Assembly: GCA_038143435.1 (NCBI GenBank)
Contig: JAYQLX010000004.1
Coordinates: 248,001 to 312,000 of the forward strand
Reading direction: 5' to 3'
Length of the DNA stretch: 64,000 bases
Origin: UBA8337 sp038143435
Lineage (GTDB): Bacteria; Pseudomonadota; Alphaproteobacteria; RS24
The notes under the pieces are model-generated. The model saw nothing but the letters and a program-made list of their open reading frames with translations. It made no database searches and had not been told where the DNA came from. The position numbers were made by a program, and so were the translations under genes. Of the stretch, positions 47,482 to 56,347 are shown in pieces; position 1 is the first letter of the stretch; every line of letters begins with the position of its first letter.

Positions 47482-47579
47482 TGTCAATCCTAATTCGGAC
47501 ACCCCTGTTGGGGTGCTCGCCGAATACAATACCGCTCGCGGAAATAGGCGAGATCTCCATTCTCGAATTGGGATTGACA
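47482..47579 (+). ncRNA. Candidate structured RNA or MITE-like element
   Basis: TGTCAATCCTAATTCG (47482-47497) and CGAATTGGGATTGACA (47564-47579) form a 16-bp stem with a single G-U pair. Inside are CACCCC-TGTT-GGGGTG (47500-47515) and CTCGCC (47516-47521) with GGCGAG (47547-47552), the latter enclosing CCGC-TC-GCGG (47532-47541). The whole folds as a closed three-way junction of 98 nt, with no U-tract. It lies 55 bases before the start of a small membrane protein gene. A riboswitch-like leader, a small RNA, or a small transposon remnant with 16-bp terminal repeats are all possible; no family I know fits. Confidence 0.45.
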
Positions 47580-47583
47580 CAGC

Positions 47584-47599
47584 CCGGCACTTTTGCCGG
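47584..47599 (+). other. Hairpin before the small membrane protein gene
   Basis: CCGGCA and TGCCGG pair around a 4-base CTTT loop. It sits between the 98-nt element and the ribosome-binding site GAGGAGGGAG, so it could be an additional leader stem. Confidence 0.45.
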
Positions 47600-47634
47600 T
47601 GCTGCTCAATAATAATAAGAGGAGGGAGAACGCC

Positions 47635-47922
47635 GTGTCGGAACTTATCAATGCCTATAATAATAGCTGGCCGTTTGTGCAGATATTTATGCTCGCCACG
47701 CTTTTGGGGCTGGTTGCCTTGCCTGTTTGGTTGACCCATCGCTGGCTGACCATGCGCAAGAAAATGCCGGACAATATTTTGCTTGCGCTGGCGCAAGACG
47801 GTGACGTGGTAACGCTAACCGTGCGTCAAGGTGCACCGATTAGCCCCAATCAGCTTACCAATCTGCTGACCGAACCGACCTCACAAGCGGATATTCACGC
47901 CGAGCCGATAAGGGCTGATTAA
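47635..47922 (+). CDS. Small single-pass membrane protein of unknown function
   Basis: A 95-residue protein I do not recognise. GTG at 47635 follows a strong GAGGAGGGAGAA. One membrane helix is clear (FMLATLLGLVALPVWLTH), followed by a basic RWLTMRKK and a soluble C-terminal part DGDVVTLTVRQGAPISPNQLTNLL that could face the cytoplasm. It stands before two acyl-CoA dehydrogenase genes (113 bp to the first) and behind the structured element at 47482-47579, so its expression may depend on that leader. Confidence 0.6.
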   Translation: MSELINAYNNSWPFVQIFMLATLLGLVALPVWLTHRWLTMRKKMPDNILLALAQDGDVVTLTVRQGAPISPNQLTNLLTEPTSQADIHAEPIRAD

Positions 47923-48034
47923 GCGACCGCGCCCTTCTACCGTGACATTCCGCCACGCGGATCGTTGAGCCAATCTCTTGCCAAGCAACAGGGTCATGCT
48001 ATTGTTTCGGCAATTATTGTTTGAGGAGACAGAG

Positions 48035-49225
48035 ATGACCGCTTTAGACACATTCCGCGAGGAAACGCGGGCTTGGTTGCAAGAAAACTGCCCCGAATCA
48101 ATGCGCACGCCCATGCCGGAGCGCGAAATGCCGTGGGGTGGCCGCAATGCCAGCTATCCCAATCCGGACACCAAAGTTTGGATGGACCGCATGGCCTCGC
48201 GCGGCTGGACCGCGCCCGAATGGCCGGCTGAATATGGCGGCGGTGGCCTGTCAAAAGAGGAAAACAAAGTGCTGCAACAGGAATTGGCCGCGATTAAAGC
48301 ACGCCCTGCCCTGACCAGCTTCGGCCTTTGGATGCTTGGCCCGGCTTTGTTGGAATTTGCCAGCGAAGAGCAGAAGCAGAAATATATTCCTGAAATCATC
48401 AAGGGTGAAATTCGCTGGTGTCAGGGCTATTCAGAGCCGGGCGCAGGGTCTGACCTCGCCGGTCTGCAAACCAAATGCGAAGATAAGGGCGATCATTATC
48501 TGGTCAATGGCCAGAAAGTGTGGACTTCTTACGCCGATAAATGCGACATGATTTTCTGCCTCGTGCGCACCGACACCACGGTCAAGCATGACGGTATTTC
48601 TTTCTTGCTCATCGATATGGATAATGAAGGCGTGGAAGCGCGCCCGATTAAACTGATCTCCGGTTCATCGCCCTTCTGCGAAACATTCCTGACCGATGTG
48701 AAAGTGCCGAAGGAAAACCTGGTCGGTGAAATCAATAAGGGCTGGACCATTGCCAAGCGTTTGCTGGAGCATGAGCGCAGCATGATTTCAGGCATGGGCA
48801 TGGGCGCCGGTGCGGCCTCTATGGGCGGCATGGAAGCCGTGGCGAAAGAAAATTTCGGCACAGATGGCGAGAAAATCGCTGACACCAGCATTCGCCAAGC
48901 CATTGCCGACCACAAAATGGACCAACAAGCTTTCGGCCTGACGCTGAAGCGCGCATCCGCCGAAGCCAAATCAGGACAAGGCATGGGCGCGGCCTCAGCC
49001 ATGTTTAAATATTACGGCACGGAAGTGAACAAGCGCCGCTTTGAATTGCTGCTCGATGTTTTGGGCACGCAGGCTTTGGGCTGGGAAGGCGAAGGCTTTG
49101 ACAGCAAAGAATTGGCCGTCACCCGTTCATGGCTGCGCTCAAAAGGCAATTCGATTGAAGGCGGCACATCAGAAGTGCAGCTGAATGTCATTGCCAAACG
49201 TGTGCTCGGCCTGCCCGACGCGTAA
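48035..49225 (+). CDS. Acyl-CoA dehydrogenase, probable catalytic subunit
   Basis: A 396-residue FAD flavoenzyme that introduces the alpha-beta double bond into an acyl-CoA. Markers are CQGYSEPGAGSDLAGLQ, NGQKVWTSYADKCD, and the C-terminal IEGGTSEVQLNVIAKRVLG, where the Glu is at the position of the catalytic base in MCAD-type enzymes. The start at 48035 follows GAGGAGACAGAG. The second dehydrogenase gene begins 43 bases downstream, an arrangement typical of heteromeric FadE pairs. Confidence 0.93.
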   Translation: MTALDTFREETRAWLQENCPESMRTPMPEREMPWGGRNASYPNPDTKVWMDRMASRGWTAPEWPAEYGGGGLSKEENKVLQQELAAIKARPALTSFGLWMLGPALLEFASEEQKQKYIPEIIKGEIRWCQGYSEPGAGSDLAGLQTKCEDKGDHYLVNGQKVWTSYADKCDMIFCLVRTDTTVKHDGISFLLIDMDNEGVEARPIKLISGSSPFCETFLTDVKVPKENLVGEINKGWTIAKRLLEHERSMISGMGMGAGAASMGGMEAVAKENFGTDGEKIADTSIRQAIADHKMDQQAFGLTLKRASAEAKSGQGMGAASAMFKYYGTEVNKRRFELLLDVLGTQALGWEGEGFDSKELAVTRSWLRSKGNSIEGGTSEVQLNVIAKRVLGLPDA

Positions 49226-49267
49226 ACCGGCACTGCCGATACTCTAGAATATCAGGGGGGATTTCTC

Positions 49268-50407
49268 ATGGCACTTGTGCTGACCGAAGAACAAACCATG
49301 CTTCGCGATATGGCGAAGGATTTTTTCACCGAACAGGTTCCGGTGACCAATTTGCGCAAATTGCGCGATGAAGAAGATAATTTGGGATATGACAAGCAAG
49401 TCTGGGCGCAGATTGTTGAGCTTGGCTTTGCCGGTATTTTGATACCTGAAGAGCAAGGCGGCACCGGCTTCGGGCCTATGGGCCTGGGCATTGTGATGAC
49501 CGAAGCGGGGCGCACATTGGCCGCCACACCGCTTTACTCAACCGCCGTTTTGGGCGCAGGGCTTATTCTTGCCGCCGGTTCAGAAGCGCAAAAAAATGAC
49601 CTTTTGCCAAAAATTGCCGGCGGCGAATTGCTGACCGCTTTAGCTTTGGAAGAAACCAATCACCACAATCCGGCCAATGTTGCCATGACGGCCGAAAAAT
49701 CGGGCGATGGCTTCAAATTGTCGGGCGAAAAGAAATTCGTCATTGACGGTCACATTGCCGACAAGCTGATTGTCGTGGCGCGCACAAACGGTGCCGCAGG
49801 CGACACGCAAGGCCTGTCCATGTTTTTGGTCGATGCCGATGCCAAAGGCGTCACCGTCACCCGCACCCATATGGACGATAGCCGCAATGCCGCCATTGTA
49901 TCGCTGGACGGGGTGGAGGTTTCTGCCGATGACGCTTTGGGCGGCATTGGCGCGGCTTATCCCGAATTGGAAAATGTGCTGGATTTGGGACGCGCTTGCA
50001 TTGCCGCTGAAATGTTGGGTGGCGCGGAAGCGGTGTTCGACACCACACTTGAATATCTTAAAGAGCGCAAGCAATTCGGCGTGATTATCGGCACGTTCCA
50101 AGCGTTGAAACACCGTGCGGCAGAAATGTTCTGCGAGGTGGAAATCTGCCGCTCCGTGGTGCTGGAAGCCTTGTCAGCGCTTGATGAGCGCCGCAATGAT
50201 GTGCCCGCCGTCACCAGCCTTGCCAAAGCGCGGGTCGGTGAAGCGGCGCGGCTGATTACCAATGAAGGCGTGCAAATGCATGGCGGCATCGGCATGACCG
50301 ATGCGGTTGATATGGGGCTATATTTGAAACGCGCCCGTGTGCAAGCGCAAATGCTCGGTGACAGCAATTTCCACCGCGCCCGCTATGCCGATTTGGGCGG
50401 TTATTAA
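49268..50407 (+). CDS. Acyl-CoA dehydrogenase, probable partner subunit
   Basis: A 379-residue acyl-CoA dehydrogenase homologue. The N-terminal LTEEQTMLRDMAKDFFTEQ, the middle LEETNHHNPANVAM and FKLSGEKKFVIDGHIADKL, and the C-terminal GVQMHGGIGMTDAVDM are family features. The segment where the catalytic Glu normally stands reads QMLGDSNFHRAR, with no glutamate, so this subunit may be non-catalytic and pair with the enzyme encoded just upstream. It is followed by a strong terminator. Confidence 0.9.
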   Translation: MALVLTEEQTMLRDMAKDFFTEQVPVTNLRKLRDEEDNLGYDKQVWAQIVELGFAGILIPEEQGGTGFGPMGLGIVMTEAGRTLAATPLYSTAVLGAGLILAAGSEAQKNDLLPKIAGGELLTALALEETNHHNPANVAMTAEKSGDGFKLSGEKKFVIDGHIADKLIVVARTNGAAGDTQGLSMFLVDADAKGVTVTRTHMDDSRNAAIVSLDGVEVSADDALGGIGAAYPELENVLDLGRACIAAEMLGGAEAVFDTTLEYLKERKQFGVIIGTFQALKHRAAEMFCEVEICRSVVLEALSALDERRNDVPAVTSLAKARVGEAARLITNEGVQMHGGIGMTDAVDMGLYLKRARVQAQMLGDSNFHRARYADLGGY

Positions 50408-50428
50408 TAAATAAAATGAAAGTTTTAC

Positions 50429-50465
50429 AAGGCCTCGACATTTGCTTGTCGAGGCCTTATTTTTT
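50429..50465 (+). terminator. Rho-independent terminator after the dehydrogenase pair
   Basis: AAGGCCTCGACA (50429-50440) and TGTCGAGGCCTT (50447-50458) pair perfectly around a 6-base loop, followed by ATTTTTT. Confidence 0.95.
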
Positions 50466-50494
50466 CACTGAATCTAATTGTCGAAGGAAATGCA

Positions 50495-50722
50495 ATGGCA
50501 GATGACGCGCAACAACCGGAGCGGATTACCGTTCTTGCAGAAGAATTTACCCCTGCCGCGATGGAGTTTCACCGTCGCAATATGAGCGCGCGCGGCTATC
50601 GCATGGAAGGGCAAATTACGCCGCGTCGTTACATGATGATTGACGGGCCGGGTGAACCCAGCGATTTGTTCGACGGCAAAGAATATTATGCGGTTACTTT
50701 CGTCCGCAAAGACGACGAGTAA
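50495..50722 (+). CDS. Small conserved-looking hypothetical protein upstream of hemA
   Basis: A 75-residue soluble protein with an acidic start, the central segment RNMSARGYRMEGQITPRRYMM (shown here in part), and the tail KEYYAVTFVRKDDE. It has the look of a small beta-rich domain, similar in size to DUF4177 proteins, but I cannot assign it. GAAGGAAATGCA precedes the ATG. It stands between a terminator and hemA, 88 bases before the latter, so it may be co-transcribed with hemA. Confidence 0.6.
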   Translation: MADDAQQPERITVLAEEFTPAAMEFHRRNMSARGYRMEGQITPRRYMMIDGPGEPSDLFDGKEYYAVTFVRKDDE

Positions 50723-50810
50723 CCCTGCGGCAAATAAGCCTTTTCTCCGGCAAAGCTGGCTTCCAGAGCATAAATCGGCTAAAGCTATCGTTAGAAACTA
50801 GGGATTTTCA

Positions 50811-52058
50811 ATGGCCGTCGAATACGACAAGCATTTGGATGACGCGCTGGCCTCATTGCATGATGAGGGCCGCTATCGCGTATTTACCGATTTGGCACGC
50901 AGCGCCGGTGCTTTTCCGCGCGCCATGAACCATTCGGCCAATCCGCCGCGCGAGGTTATTGTTTGGTGTTCCAATGATTATTTGGGCATGGGACAAAACG
51001 CCGATGTGATGAACGCCATGAAGCACGCCATTGACACAATGGGCACGGGCGCGGGCGGCACACGCAATATTTCCGGCACCCACCATATGATTGTTGAACT
51101 GGAAAACGAACTTGCCGATTTGCACGATAAAGAGGCCGCTTTGGTCTTTACCTCGGGCTATATTTCCAATGAAGCGACAATTTCGACATTGGCCAAATTG
51201 CTGCCCGATTGCCTTATCCTGTCGGACGAATTGAACCATGCCTCAATGATTGAAGGCGTGCGCCAAAGCGGCTGCTCAAAGCTGATTTGGCGGCACAATG
51301 ATATTGAACATTTGGAAAGCTTGCTACGCGATGCCGACCCGGCGCGCCCCAAGCTGATTGCCTTTGAAAGCGTCTATTCAATGGATGGCGATATTGCGCC
51401 GATTGAAGCGATTTGTAACTTGGCCGAAAAATATGACGCACTGACTTATCTTGATGAAGTGCATGCAGTGGGCATGTATGGCCCGCGTGGCGGCGGCATT
51501 GCCGACCGCGACAATCTCATGCAGCGCGTTGACATTATTGAAGGCACGCTGGCCAAAGCCTTCGGCATTATGGGCGGCTATATTACCGGCAAGCAAAATC
51601 TGGTTGATGCCATTCGTTCCTATGCGCCGGGCTTTATTTTCACCACCACCTTGCCGCCGACGGTTGCCGCCGGTGCCATTAAAAGCGTGCAATTGGTGAA
51701 ACAGGCCGCTGATTTGCGCCAGCGCCATCAAGAGCGCGCCGAAAGGCTGAAAACCATGCTGGAGCAAGCCGGTATGCCGGTCTTGCGCACGGAAACGCAT
51801 ATTGTACCGCTTATGGTCGGCGATCCGGTGCTGTGCAAGGCGGCCTCTGACCGCTTGCTCAATGAGCATAATATTTACATTCAACCAATTAACTATCCGA
51901 CCGTGCCGCGCGGCACGGAGCGGCTTCGCATCACCCCATCGCCGCTGCATGATGACGCAATGATGGACGCACTTGTCGAAGCGGTTCAGGAAGTCTGGGC
52001 ACATTTGGATATTTCCTGCGACCTACCGGATTTGATGGCTGCGCCCGCGGCTCAGTAA
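50811..52058 (+). CDS. hemA: 5-aminolevulinate synthase
   Basis: The PLP enzyme that condenses glycine and succinyl-CoA, the first step of heme synthesis in alphaproteobacteria. The 415-residue protein has WCSNDYLGMG and TRNISGTHHMIVELE near the N-terminus, the PLP aspartate region in LTYLDEVHAVGMYG, the PLP lysine Lys249 in EGTLAKAFGIMGGYI, and INYPTVPRGTERLRITPSP near the end. Its stop overlaps the hemH start (TAATG). Presence of this form rather than the glutamyl-tRNA pathway marks the organism as alphaproteobacterial. Confidence 0.97.
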   Translation: MAVEYDKHLDDALASLHDEGRYRVFTDLARSAGAFPRAMNHSANPPREVIVWCSNDYLGMGQNADVMNAMKHAIDTMGTGAGGTRNISGTHHMIVELENELADLHDKEAALVFTSGYISNEATISTLAKLLPDCLILSDELNHASMIEGVRQSGCSKLIWRHNDIEHLESLLRDADPARPKLIAFESVYSMDGDIAPIEAICNLAEKYDALTYLDEVHAVGMYGPRGGGIADRDNLMQRVDIIEGTLAKAFGIMGGYITGKQNLVDAIRSYAPGFIFTTTLPPTVAAGAIKSVQLVKQAADLRQRHQERAERLKTMLEQAGMPVLRTETHIVPLMVGDPVLCKAASDRLLNEHNIYIQPINYPTVPRGTERLRITPSPLHDDAMMDALVEAVQEVWAHLDISCDLPDLMAAPAAQ

Positions 52059-53068
52059 TGTTGCCCAATACTCACCCTGAAGTTGCGTTTGGCAAAACCG
52101 GCCTTTTATTGGTCAATCTCGGCACGCCCGAAACACCCGACAAAAAGGGATTGCGCCCCTATCTCAAACAATTTTTAAGCGACCGCCGCGTTATCGAAGC
52201 ATCGCCACTTATTTGGCAGCCGATTTTGCGCGGCATAATTTTGAACACGCGGCCGAAAAAATCGGCCGAGGCCTATGCGAAAATCTGGCGCGAAGAAAGC
52301 AATGAAAGCCCGTTGCGCTATTATACGCGGGTGCAAGCTGAAAAATTGCAAGCCCAGCTTGGTGATGGTGTGAAAGTTGATTGGGCCATGCGCTATGGCG
52401 CGCCGTCCATTGAAACGCGCCTTGCCGATATGAAAGCGGCGGGCTGTGAGCGCATCGCCATTATCGCGCTTTACCCGCAATATAGCGCTTCCACCTCGGC
52501 CAGCGTTTATGATGATGTTTTCCGCGCTTTGTTGAAGCTGCGCTGGCAACCCGCCATTCGCACCGCTGCACCGTGGCACGACCATCCGGCCTATATTGAT
52601 GCGCTGGCGCAATCGGTGACCTGACCATTTGCAAAGCTTGGATTATCAGCCCGAGCATATCATCGCTTCATTTCACGGCCTGCCACAAAGCTATTTTGAA
52701 AAAGGTGACCCTTATCATTGCCATTGCGCCAAAACGGCAAGGTTGTTGCGCGAAAAATTGGGCATGGATGAGGATAAATTGCGGCTGACGTTTCAATCAC
52801 GGTTCGGGCCGACCAAATGGCTGGAGCCCTATACGGATAAAACCGTTATCGAGATGGCCGAACGGGGCGTGAAGAAGATTGCCGTGGTAACGCCGGGCTT
52901 TATTTCCGACTGCGTGGAAACGCTGGAAGAGATTGGCATTGCGCTTCAAGAAGACTTTGAGGAAGCGGGCGGCACCCATTTTTCAACCGTGCCATGCCTC
53001 AATGACAGCGATATATCTCAAAACTTTTGCAAATAATTGCTGAAAGGGAATTGGCCGGCTGGCTGTAA
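52058..53068 (+). CDS. hemH: Ferrochelatase, two frameshifts
   Basis: HemH inserts Fe2+ into protoporphyrin IX. The N-terminal LLVNLGTPETPD and YTRVQAEKLQ segments, the catalytic histidine in ASFHGLPQSYFEKGDPY, TFQSRFGPTKWLEPYTD and VTPGFISDCVETLEEI are present. One extra base at GTGACCTGACC near 52620 and one missing base near 53009 disturb the frame; with both repaired the C-terminus reads SKLLQIIAERELAGWL and the gene is 336 residues. It overlaps hemA by one base. Confidence 0.93.
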
Positions 53069-53121
53069 CCCTTGACCTGTCATCACTTTATCGGGCAGTG
53101 TCTTGTTCTAGAGAGGGTTTT

Positions 53122-53454
53122 GTGTCTGATTGGTTACACCTGATTGGCTGGCCTCCTTCGATTATCACAGGTGGCTTGCTCATATTTCTATCGCTTGGCT
53201 ATGGAACACAGGCGCGCAAAAAACTGCGCCCAATCCTGCTCGCCGTTCAAGTCGCCCTCATCACCCTAATCATTTCTGCCTTGATGGATGGGGTTCAGCA
53301 GGGCGTATCGGGCATGACAAGCGCCCTATTGTCGACAACCGTCGGCGCATTTCTCAGCTATCTAATAATTGGCTGGCTAATTATCAAATTATGCTTCATC
53401 ATTCGGGTTCGCAACGAACAGTCCAATATTTTCACGCGAAACCGCAGGCCATGA
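53122..53454 (+). CDS. Small integral membrane protein of unknown function
   Basis: A 110-residue protein with three hydrophobic helices (about residues 7-26, 33-51 and 66-87) and a charged C-terminus. I do not recognise a family. The GTG at 53122 follows GAGAGGG. Its stop overlaps the MFS transporter start by four bases (ATGA), so the two are translated together and may form one transport unit (inference). Confidence 0.5.
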   Translation: MSDWLHLIGWPPSIITGGLLIFLSLGYGTQARKKLRPILLAVQVALITLIISALMDGVQQGVSGMTSALLSTTVGAFLSYLIIGWLIIKLCFIIRVRNEQSNIFTRNRRP

Positions 53455-54725
53455 CACAAATAAATTTTACCGCCGGGCTTAAAGCCTATACGGTCGGTCT
53501 TCTCACCCTGATTTACACGGCAAATTATGTAGATCGGCAGATTGTCGCCATTTTGCTGCAAGCCATTAAGACCGATATGCAGCTCAGTGACACGCAACTT
53601 GGCATGCTCACCGGCCTCGCATTCGGCATTTTTTACGCCACATTGGGCATTCCCATCGCCTATTTGGCCGACCGCATGTCGCGCAAGAAAATCATCATTG
53701 CCTCATTAACGCTGTTTTCATTGATGACCTATGCGTGCGGACTGGCGCAAAATTATGTGCAGCTTTTGCTGGCGCGCATCGGCGTCGGTGTCGGAGAAGC
53801 CGGCACCAGCCCGCCATCACATGCAATGATTGCCGATATGTATGCCCCGTCCGACCGCGCAACGCCGCTGGCGGTGTTTGCCCTGGGCATTAATTTGGGC
53901 CTGTTTGTCGCCTTTATTGCCGGTGGCTGGATTGCCGATAATTATGGCTGGCGCACCGCCATTCAGGTGATTGCCCTGCCCGGCTTTGTGCTGGCCATTA
54001 TTGCTTGGTTTACCCTGCAAGACCCGCCGCGCGGCATGAGCGATGACGTGGCCGGTGAAAGCGAAGCCCCGCCATTAATGGATACGGTGCGTTATATGTG
54101 GCGTACCCCATCCATGCGGCAATTGCTCATCGGCTCAACGCTTATCATTATTGTCGGCTATGGCGCAGTCGCCTGGCTGCCCAGCTATTTCATTCGCGTG
54201 CACGGCATGACGGCAACACAAGTCGGTATGATTTTGGCGCTGATGATTGGTTTTGGTGGTGCCATTGGCACAACAATGGGCGGCGTGGTGGCCGACCGCC
54301 TCGGCAAAAAAGACGTACGCTGGAATATGTGGCTGGTCGGCATTATCGGCCTTATTGTCGCGCCGTTTTCCGTTATGGGCTATCTCGCCGGAAGCGGGCA
54401 AGCCGCTTTGCTATGGCTGATTATCCCAACAATGGCCGGTGCGCTGTATTTCGGCCCGACTTTGGCCATGCTGCACACGCTGGTAAAACCGGAAATGCGC
54501 TCACTCGCTTCCGCCATTTTGCTGTTCATCAATAATATATTCGGCCTCGGCATCGGCCCGCTCAGTGTCGGCATGATGAGTGACGCTTTGGCGCCGGAAT
54601 ATGGCTCGCGCGGCCTCGGTGTCGCATTGGCATTGATGGTGATTATCGGCCTTTGGGGCAGTGTTCACTATCTGCTCGCCGGTCGCTCACTGGCGCGCGA
54701 TATTGACGCCATGCAACGGGCCTGA
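53451..54725 (+). CDS. MFS transporter, spinster-like
   Basis: A 424-residue major facilitator with 12 helices. The opening LTLIYTANYVDRQIVAILLQ and the loop 2-3 motif IAYLADRMSRKK, followed by GEAGTSPPSHAMIADMY, place it in the spinster-like branch, whose bacterial members are mostly uncharacterised exporters. The start at 53451 overlaps the upstream small membrane protein gene. It lies downstream of hemA-hemH; a link to heme or lipid export is possible but unproven. Confidence 0.88.
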   Translation: MTQINFTAGLKAYTVGLLTLIYTANYVDRQIVAILLQAIKTDMQLSDTQLGMLTGLAFGIFYATLGIPIAYLADRMSRKKIIIASLTLFSLMTYACGLAQNYVQLLLARIGVGVGEAGTSPPSHAMIADMYAPSDRATPLAVFALGINLGLFVAFIAGGWIADNYGWRTAIQVIALPGFVLAIIAWFTLQDPPRGMSDDVAGESEAPPLMDTVRYMWRTPSMRQLLIGSTLIIIVGYGAVAWLPSYFIRVHGMTATQVGMILALMIGFGGAIGTTMGGVVADRLGKKDVRWNMWLVGIIGLIVAPFSVMGYLAGSGQAALLWLIIPTMAGALYFGPTLAMLHTLVKPEMRSLASAILLFINNIFGLGIGPLSVGMMSDALAPEYGSRGLGVALALMVIIGLWGSVHYLLAGRSLARDIDAMQRA

Positions 54726-54760
54726 CATTTTAAGCGCACCGAATTTGGCGTAAAAGCACC

Positions 54761-55609
54761 ATGCAAAAAAGCGTTTGCCATTTTTCTGGCTTCCTGCTTG
54801 CCGGTTCGTCCGCTTGTTCGTCGGCTTGGGCCAATGATGCGACACGATATTTCGCAGCCGAATATCGCCTTTATGTCAGCGGCTTATTGATTGGCAAAGC
54901 CAATGTGCGGCTGGCTATTTCGCCCGATAATTATCTATTGAGCGCTCATATTCGCCCGGCCGGTTTCGGGCGCATTGCCGGACAAAGCCATGTCGTTTCC
55001 ACCACGCGCGGCACTTTGCGCGATGGAAACTTGATGCCGCAACGCCTCGACCTGAGTTGGACCTCGGAAGACACGATTAAATCGAGCTATATGGATTATA
55101 TTGACGGTGCGCCGCATAAATTCGTTTCCGGCTACGCCCAACCCGAAGAATTTCGTTCCAAAAACCCGATTGCCATTGAAAATGTCGGGGGCGGCAGTGT
55201 TGACCCGTTTTTGGGTCTGCTCTCGCCGTTAAACGGGCGGCCTTTGCGCGCCGCCTGCAACGGGACAAAACGGATATTTGATGGGCGGCGCTTGGCGACA
55301 CTAACGGCGCAAGATGTGGTTTTTGTTTCACCCTTCGAACATGATTTCCCGCAGCGTCGCCCTGCCGTGAGGTGCAGCATTTTATGGCAACCCGTAGCCG
55401 GATATTCTGAGGCCAGCTTGGAGCGCGCCGCCGAGTTTCCGCCGGTGCGCGCCCATTTCGGTCAAATCAGTAATATCGGCTTTGCCGCGCCGCTGGATAT
55501 GCGCGGTAAATCACGCTATGGCCGCGTCACCATTTACGCCGTGCGCTATTTTACCGAAACAATGACGCCGTTTTCGCCTTTCGACATTCGAGAAATCACC
55601 GCGCAATAA
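54761..55609 (+). CDS. DUF3108 periplasmic protein
   Basis: A 282-residue exported protein of the DUF3108 family, beta-rich and of unknown function. A signal peptide covers about the first 24 residues (ending SAWA). Family features are the opening AEYRLYVSGLLIGKANVRL, DGNLMPQRLDLSWTSED, and the tail LDMRGKSRYGRVTIYAVRYF. It is 35 bases after the MFS gene and may share its transcript. Confidence 0.82.
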   Translation: MQKSVCHFSGFLLAGSSACSSAWANDATRYFAAEYRLYVSGLLIGKANVRLAISPDNYLLSAHIRPAGFGRIAGQSHVVSTTRGTLRDGNLMPQRLDLSWTSEDTIKSSYMDYIDGAPHKFVSGYAQPEEFRSKNPIAIENVGGGSVDPFLGLLSPLNGRPLRAACNGTKRIFDGRRLATLTAQDVVFVSPFEHDFPQRRPAVRCSILWQPVAGYSEASLERAAEFPPVRAHFGQISNIGFAAPLDMRGKSRYGRVTIYAVRYFTETMTPFSPFDIREITAQ

Positions 55610-55797
55610 TGCCTGAAAGCGGCGTTTTCCGCGCCAAACGGGCACAATATGTCGCACCGTCATAATTATTTGTTTTTTTATTCGCCCTTATCGGTCGCCG
55701 CTCTATTTAAAGCACTGAAGCTTAGTGTCCAATCCAAGCGCCTAATCGATTGAGACGGCTTATCCGCTTCGGCGCGCTTTCAAAAATGGAGGCGAAT

Positions 55798-56031
55798 ATG
55801 CAGACCGGAACTGTAAAATGGTTCAATTCGGCCAAAGGATATGGCTTTATCACCCCTGATACGGGCGGTGATGATTGCTTTGTTCATGTAACGGCTATTC
55901 AGGCTTCAGGCTTGAAACAATTGATTGAAGATCAGCGGGTAGAATTCGATATGCAAGAGGGCCGAAATGGCCGCATGGTTGCTTGCGATATATCAATTTT
56001 GGAAGGCAGCAGCGAGGCTGCCGCCGAGTAA
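55798..56031 (+). CDS. Cold-shock domain protein
   Basis: A 77-residue CspA-type nucleic acid chaperone. RNP1 is KGYGFITP and RNP2 is CFVHVTAIQ, with the usual opening TGTVKWFNSAKG; the tail ESSEAAAE-like end is short and acidic. The start at 55798 follows GGAGG. The 188 bp before it lack a coding frame and probably include a long leader, as is common for cold-shock genes. Confidence 0.95.
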   Translation: MQTGTVKWFNSAKGYGFITPDTGGDDCFVHVTAIQASGLKQLIEDQRVEFDMQEGRNGRMVACDISILEGSSEAAAE

Positions 56032-56087
56032 TATCTACTTGCACATCGCGCCCTTTTGTCCGATTTTAGGACAAAAGGAGCGTCATC

Positions 56088-56345
56088 TTGCCGAAGATAG
56101 AAATTTACACCACGACAATCTGCCCCTTCTGTCACGCAGCGAAAAAACTGCTGAAAGAAAAAGGGGCAAGCTTTTCTGAGATTAGCTTGACCAAAGAACC
56201 GCATTTGCGCGACCGCATGGTTGAGCGTGCCAGTGGCGGCCGCACTGTGCCGCAAATTTTCATTGATGACACGCATATTGGCGGTTGTGACGATCTCTAT
56301 GCGCTGGACGCAAAAGGCGGTCTCGACCCGCTGCTCGGCTCTTAA
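56088..56345 (+). CDS. grxC: Glutaredoxin (GrxC type)
   Basis: An 85-residue dithiol glutaredoxin. The active site is Cys12-Pro-Phe-Cys15, followed by the cis-proline in RTVPQIFIDDTHIGGCDDL, which binds glutathione. TTG at 56088 is the start, as AAAGGAG is properly placed eight bases before it and no ATG fits. It is 56 bases downstream of the cold-shock gene and convergent with the M20 peptidase, whose stop is two bases away. Confidence 0.94.
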   Translation: MPKIEIYTTTICPFCHAAKKLLKEKGASFSEISLTKEPHLRDRMVERASGGRTVPQIFIDDTHIGGCDDLYALDAKGGLDPLLGS

Positions 56346-56347
56346 GC

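Noticed and set aside
47482..47579. Terminator or tRNA-like structure
   Set aside because: No U-tract follows the stem on either strand, and the arms do not match tRNA dimensions or conserved bases.
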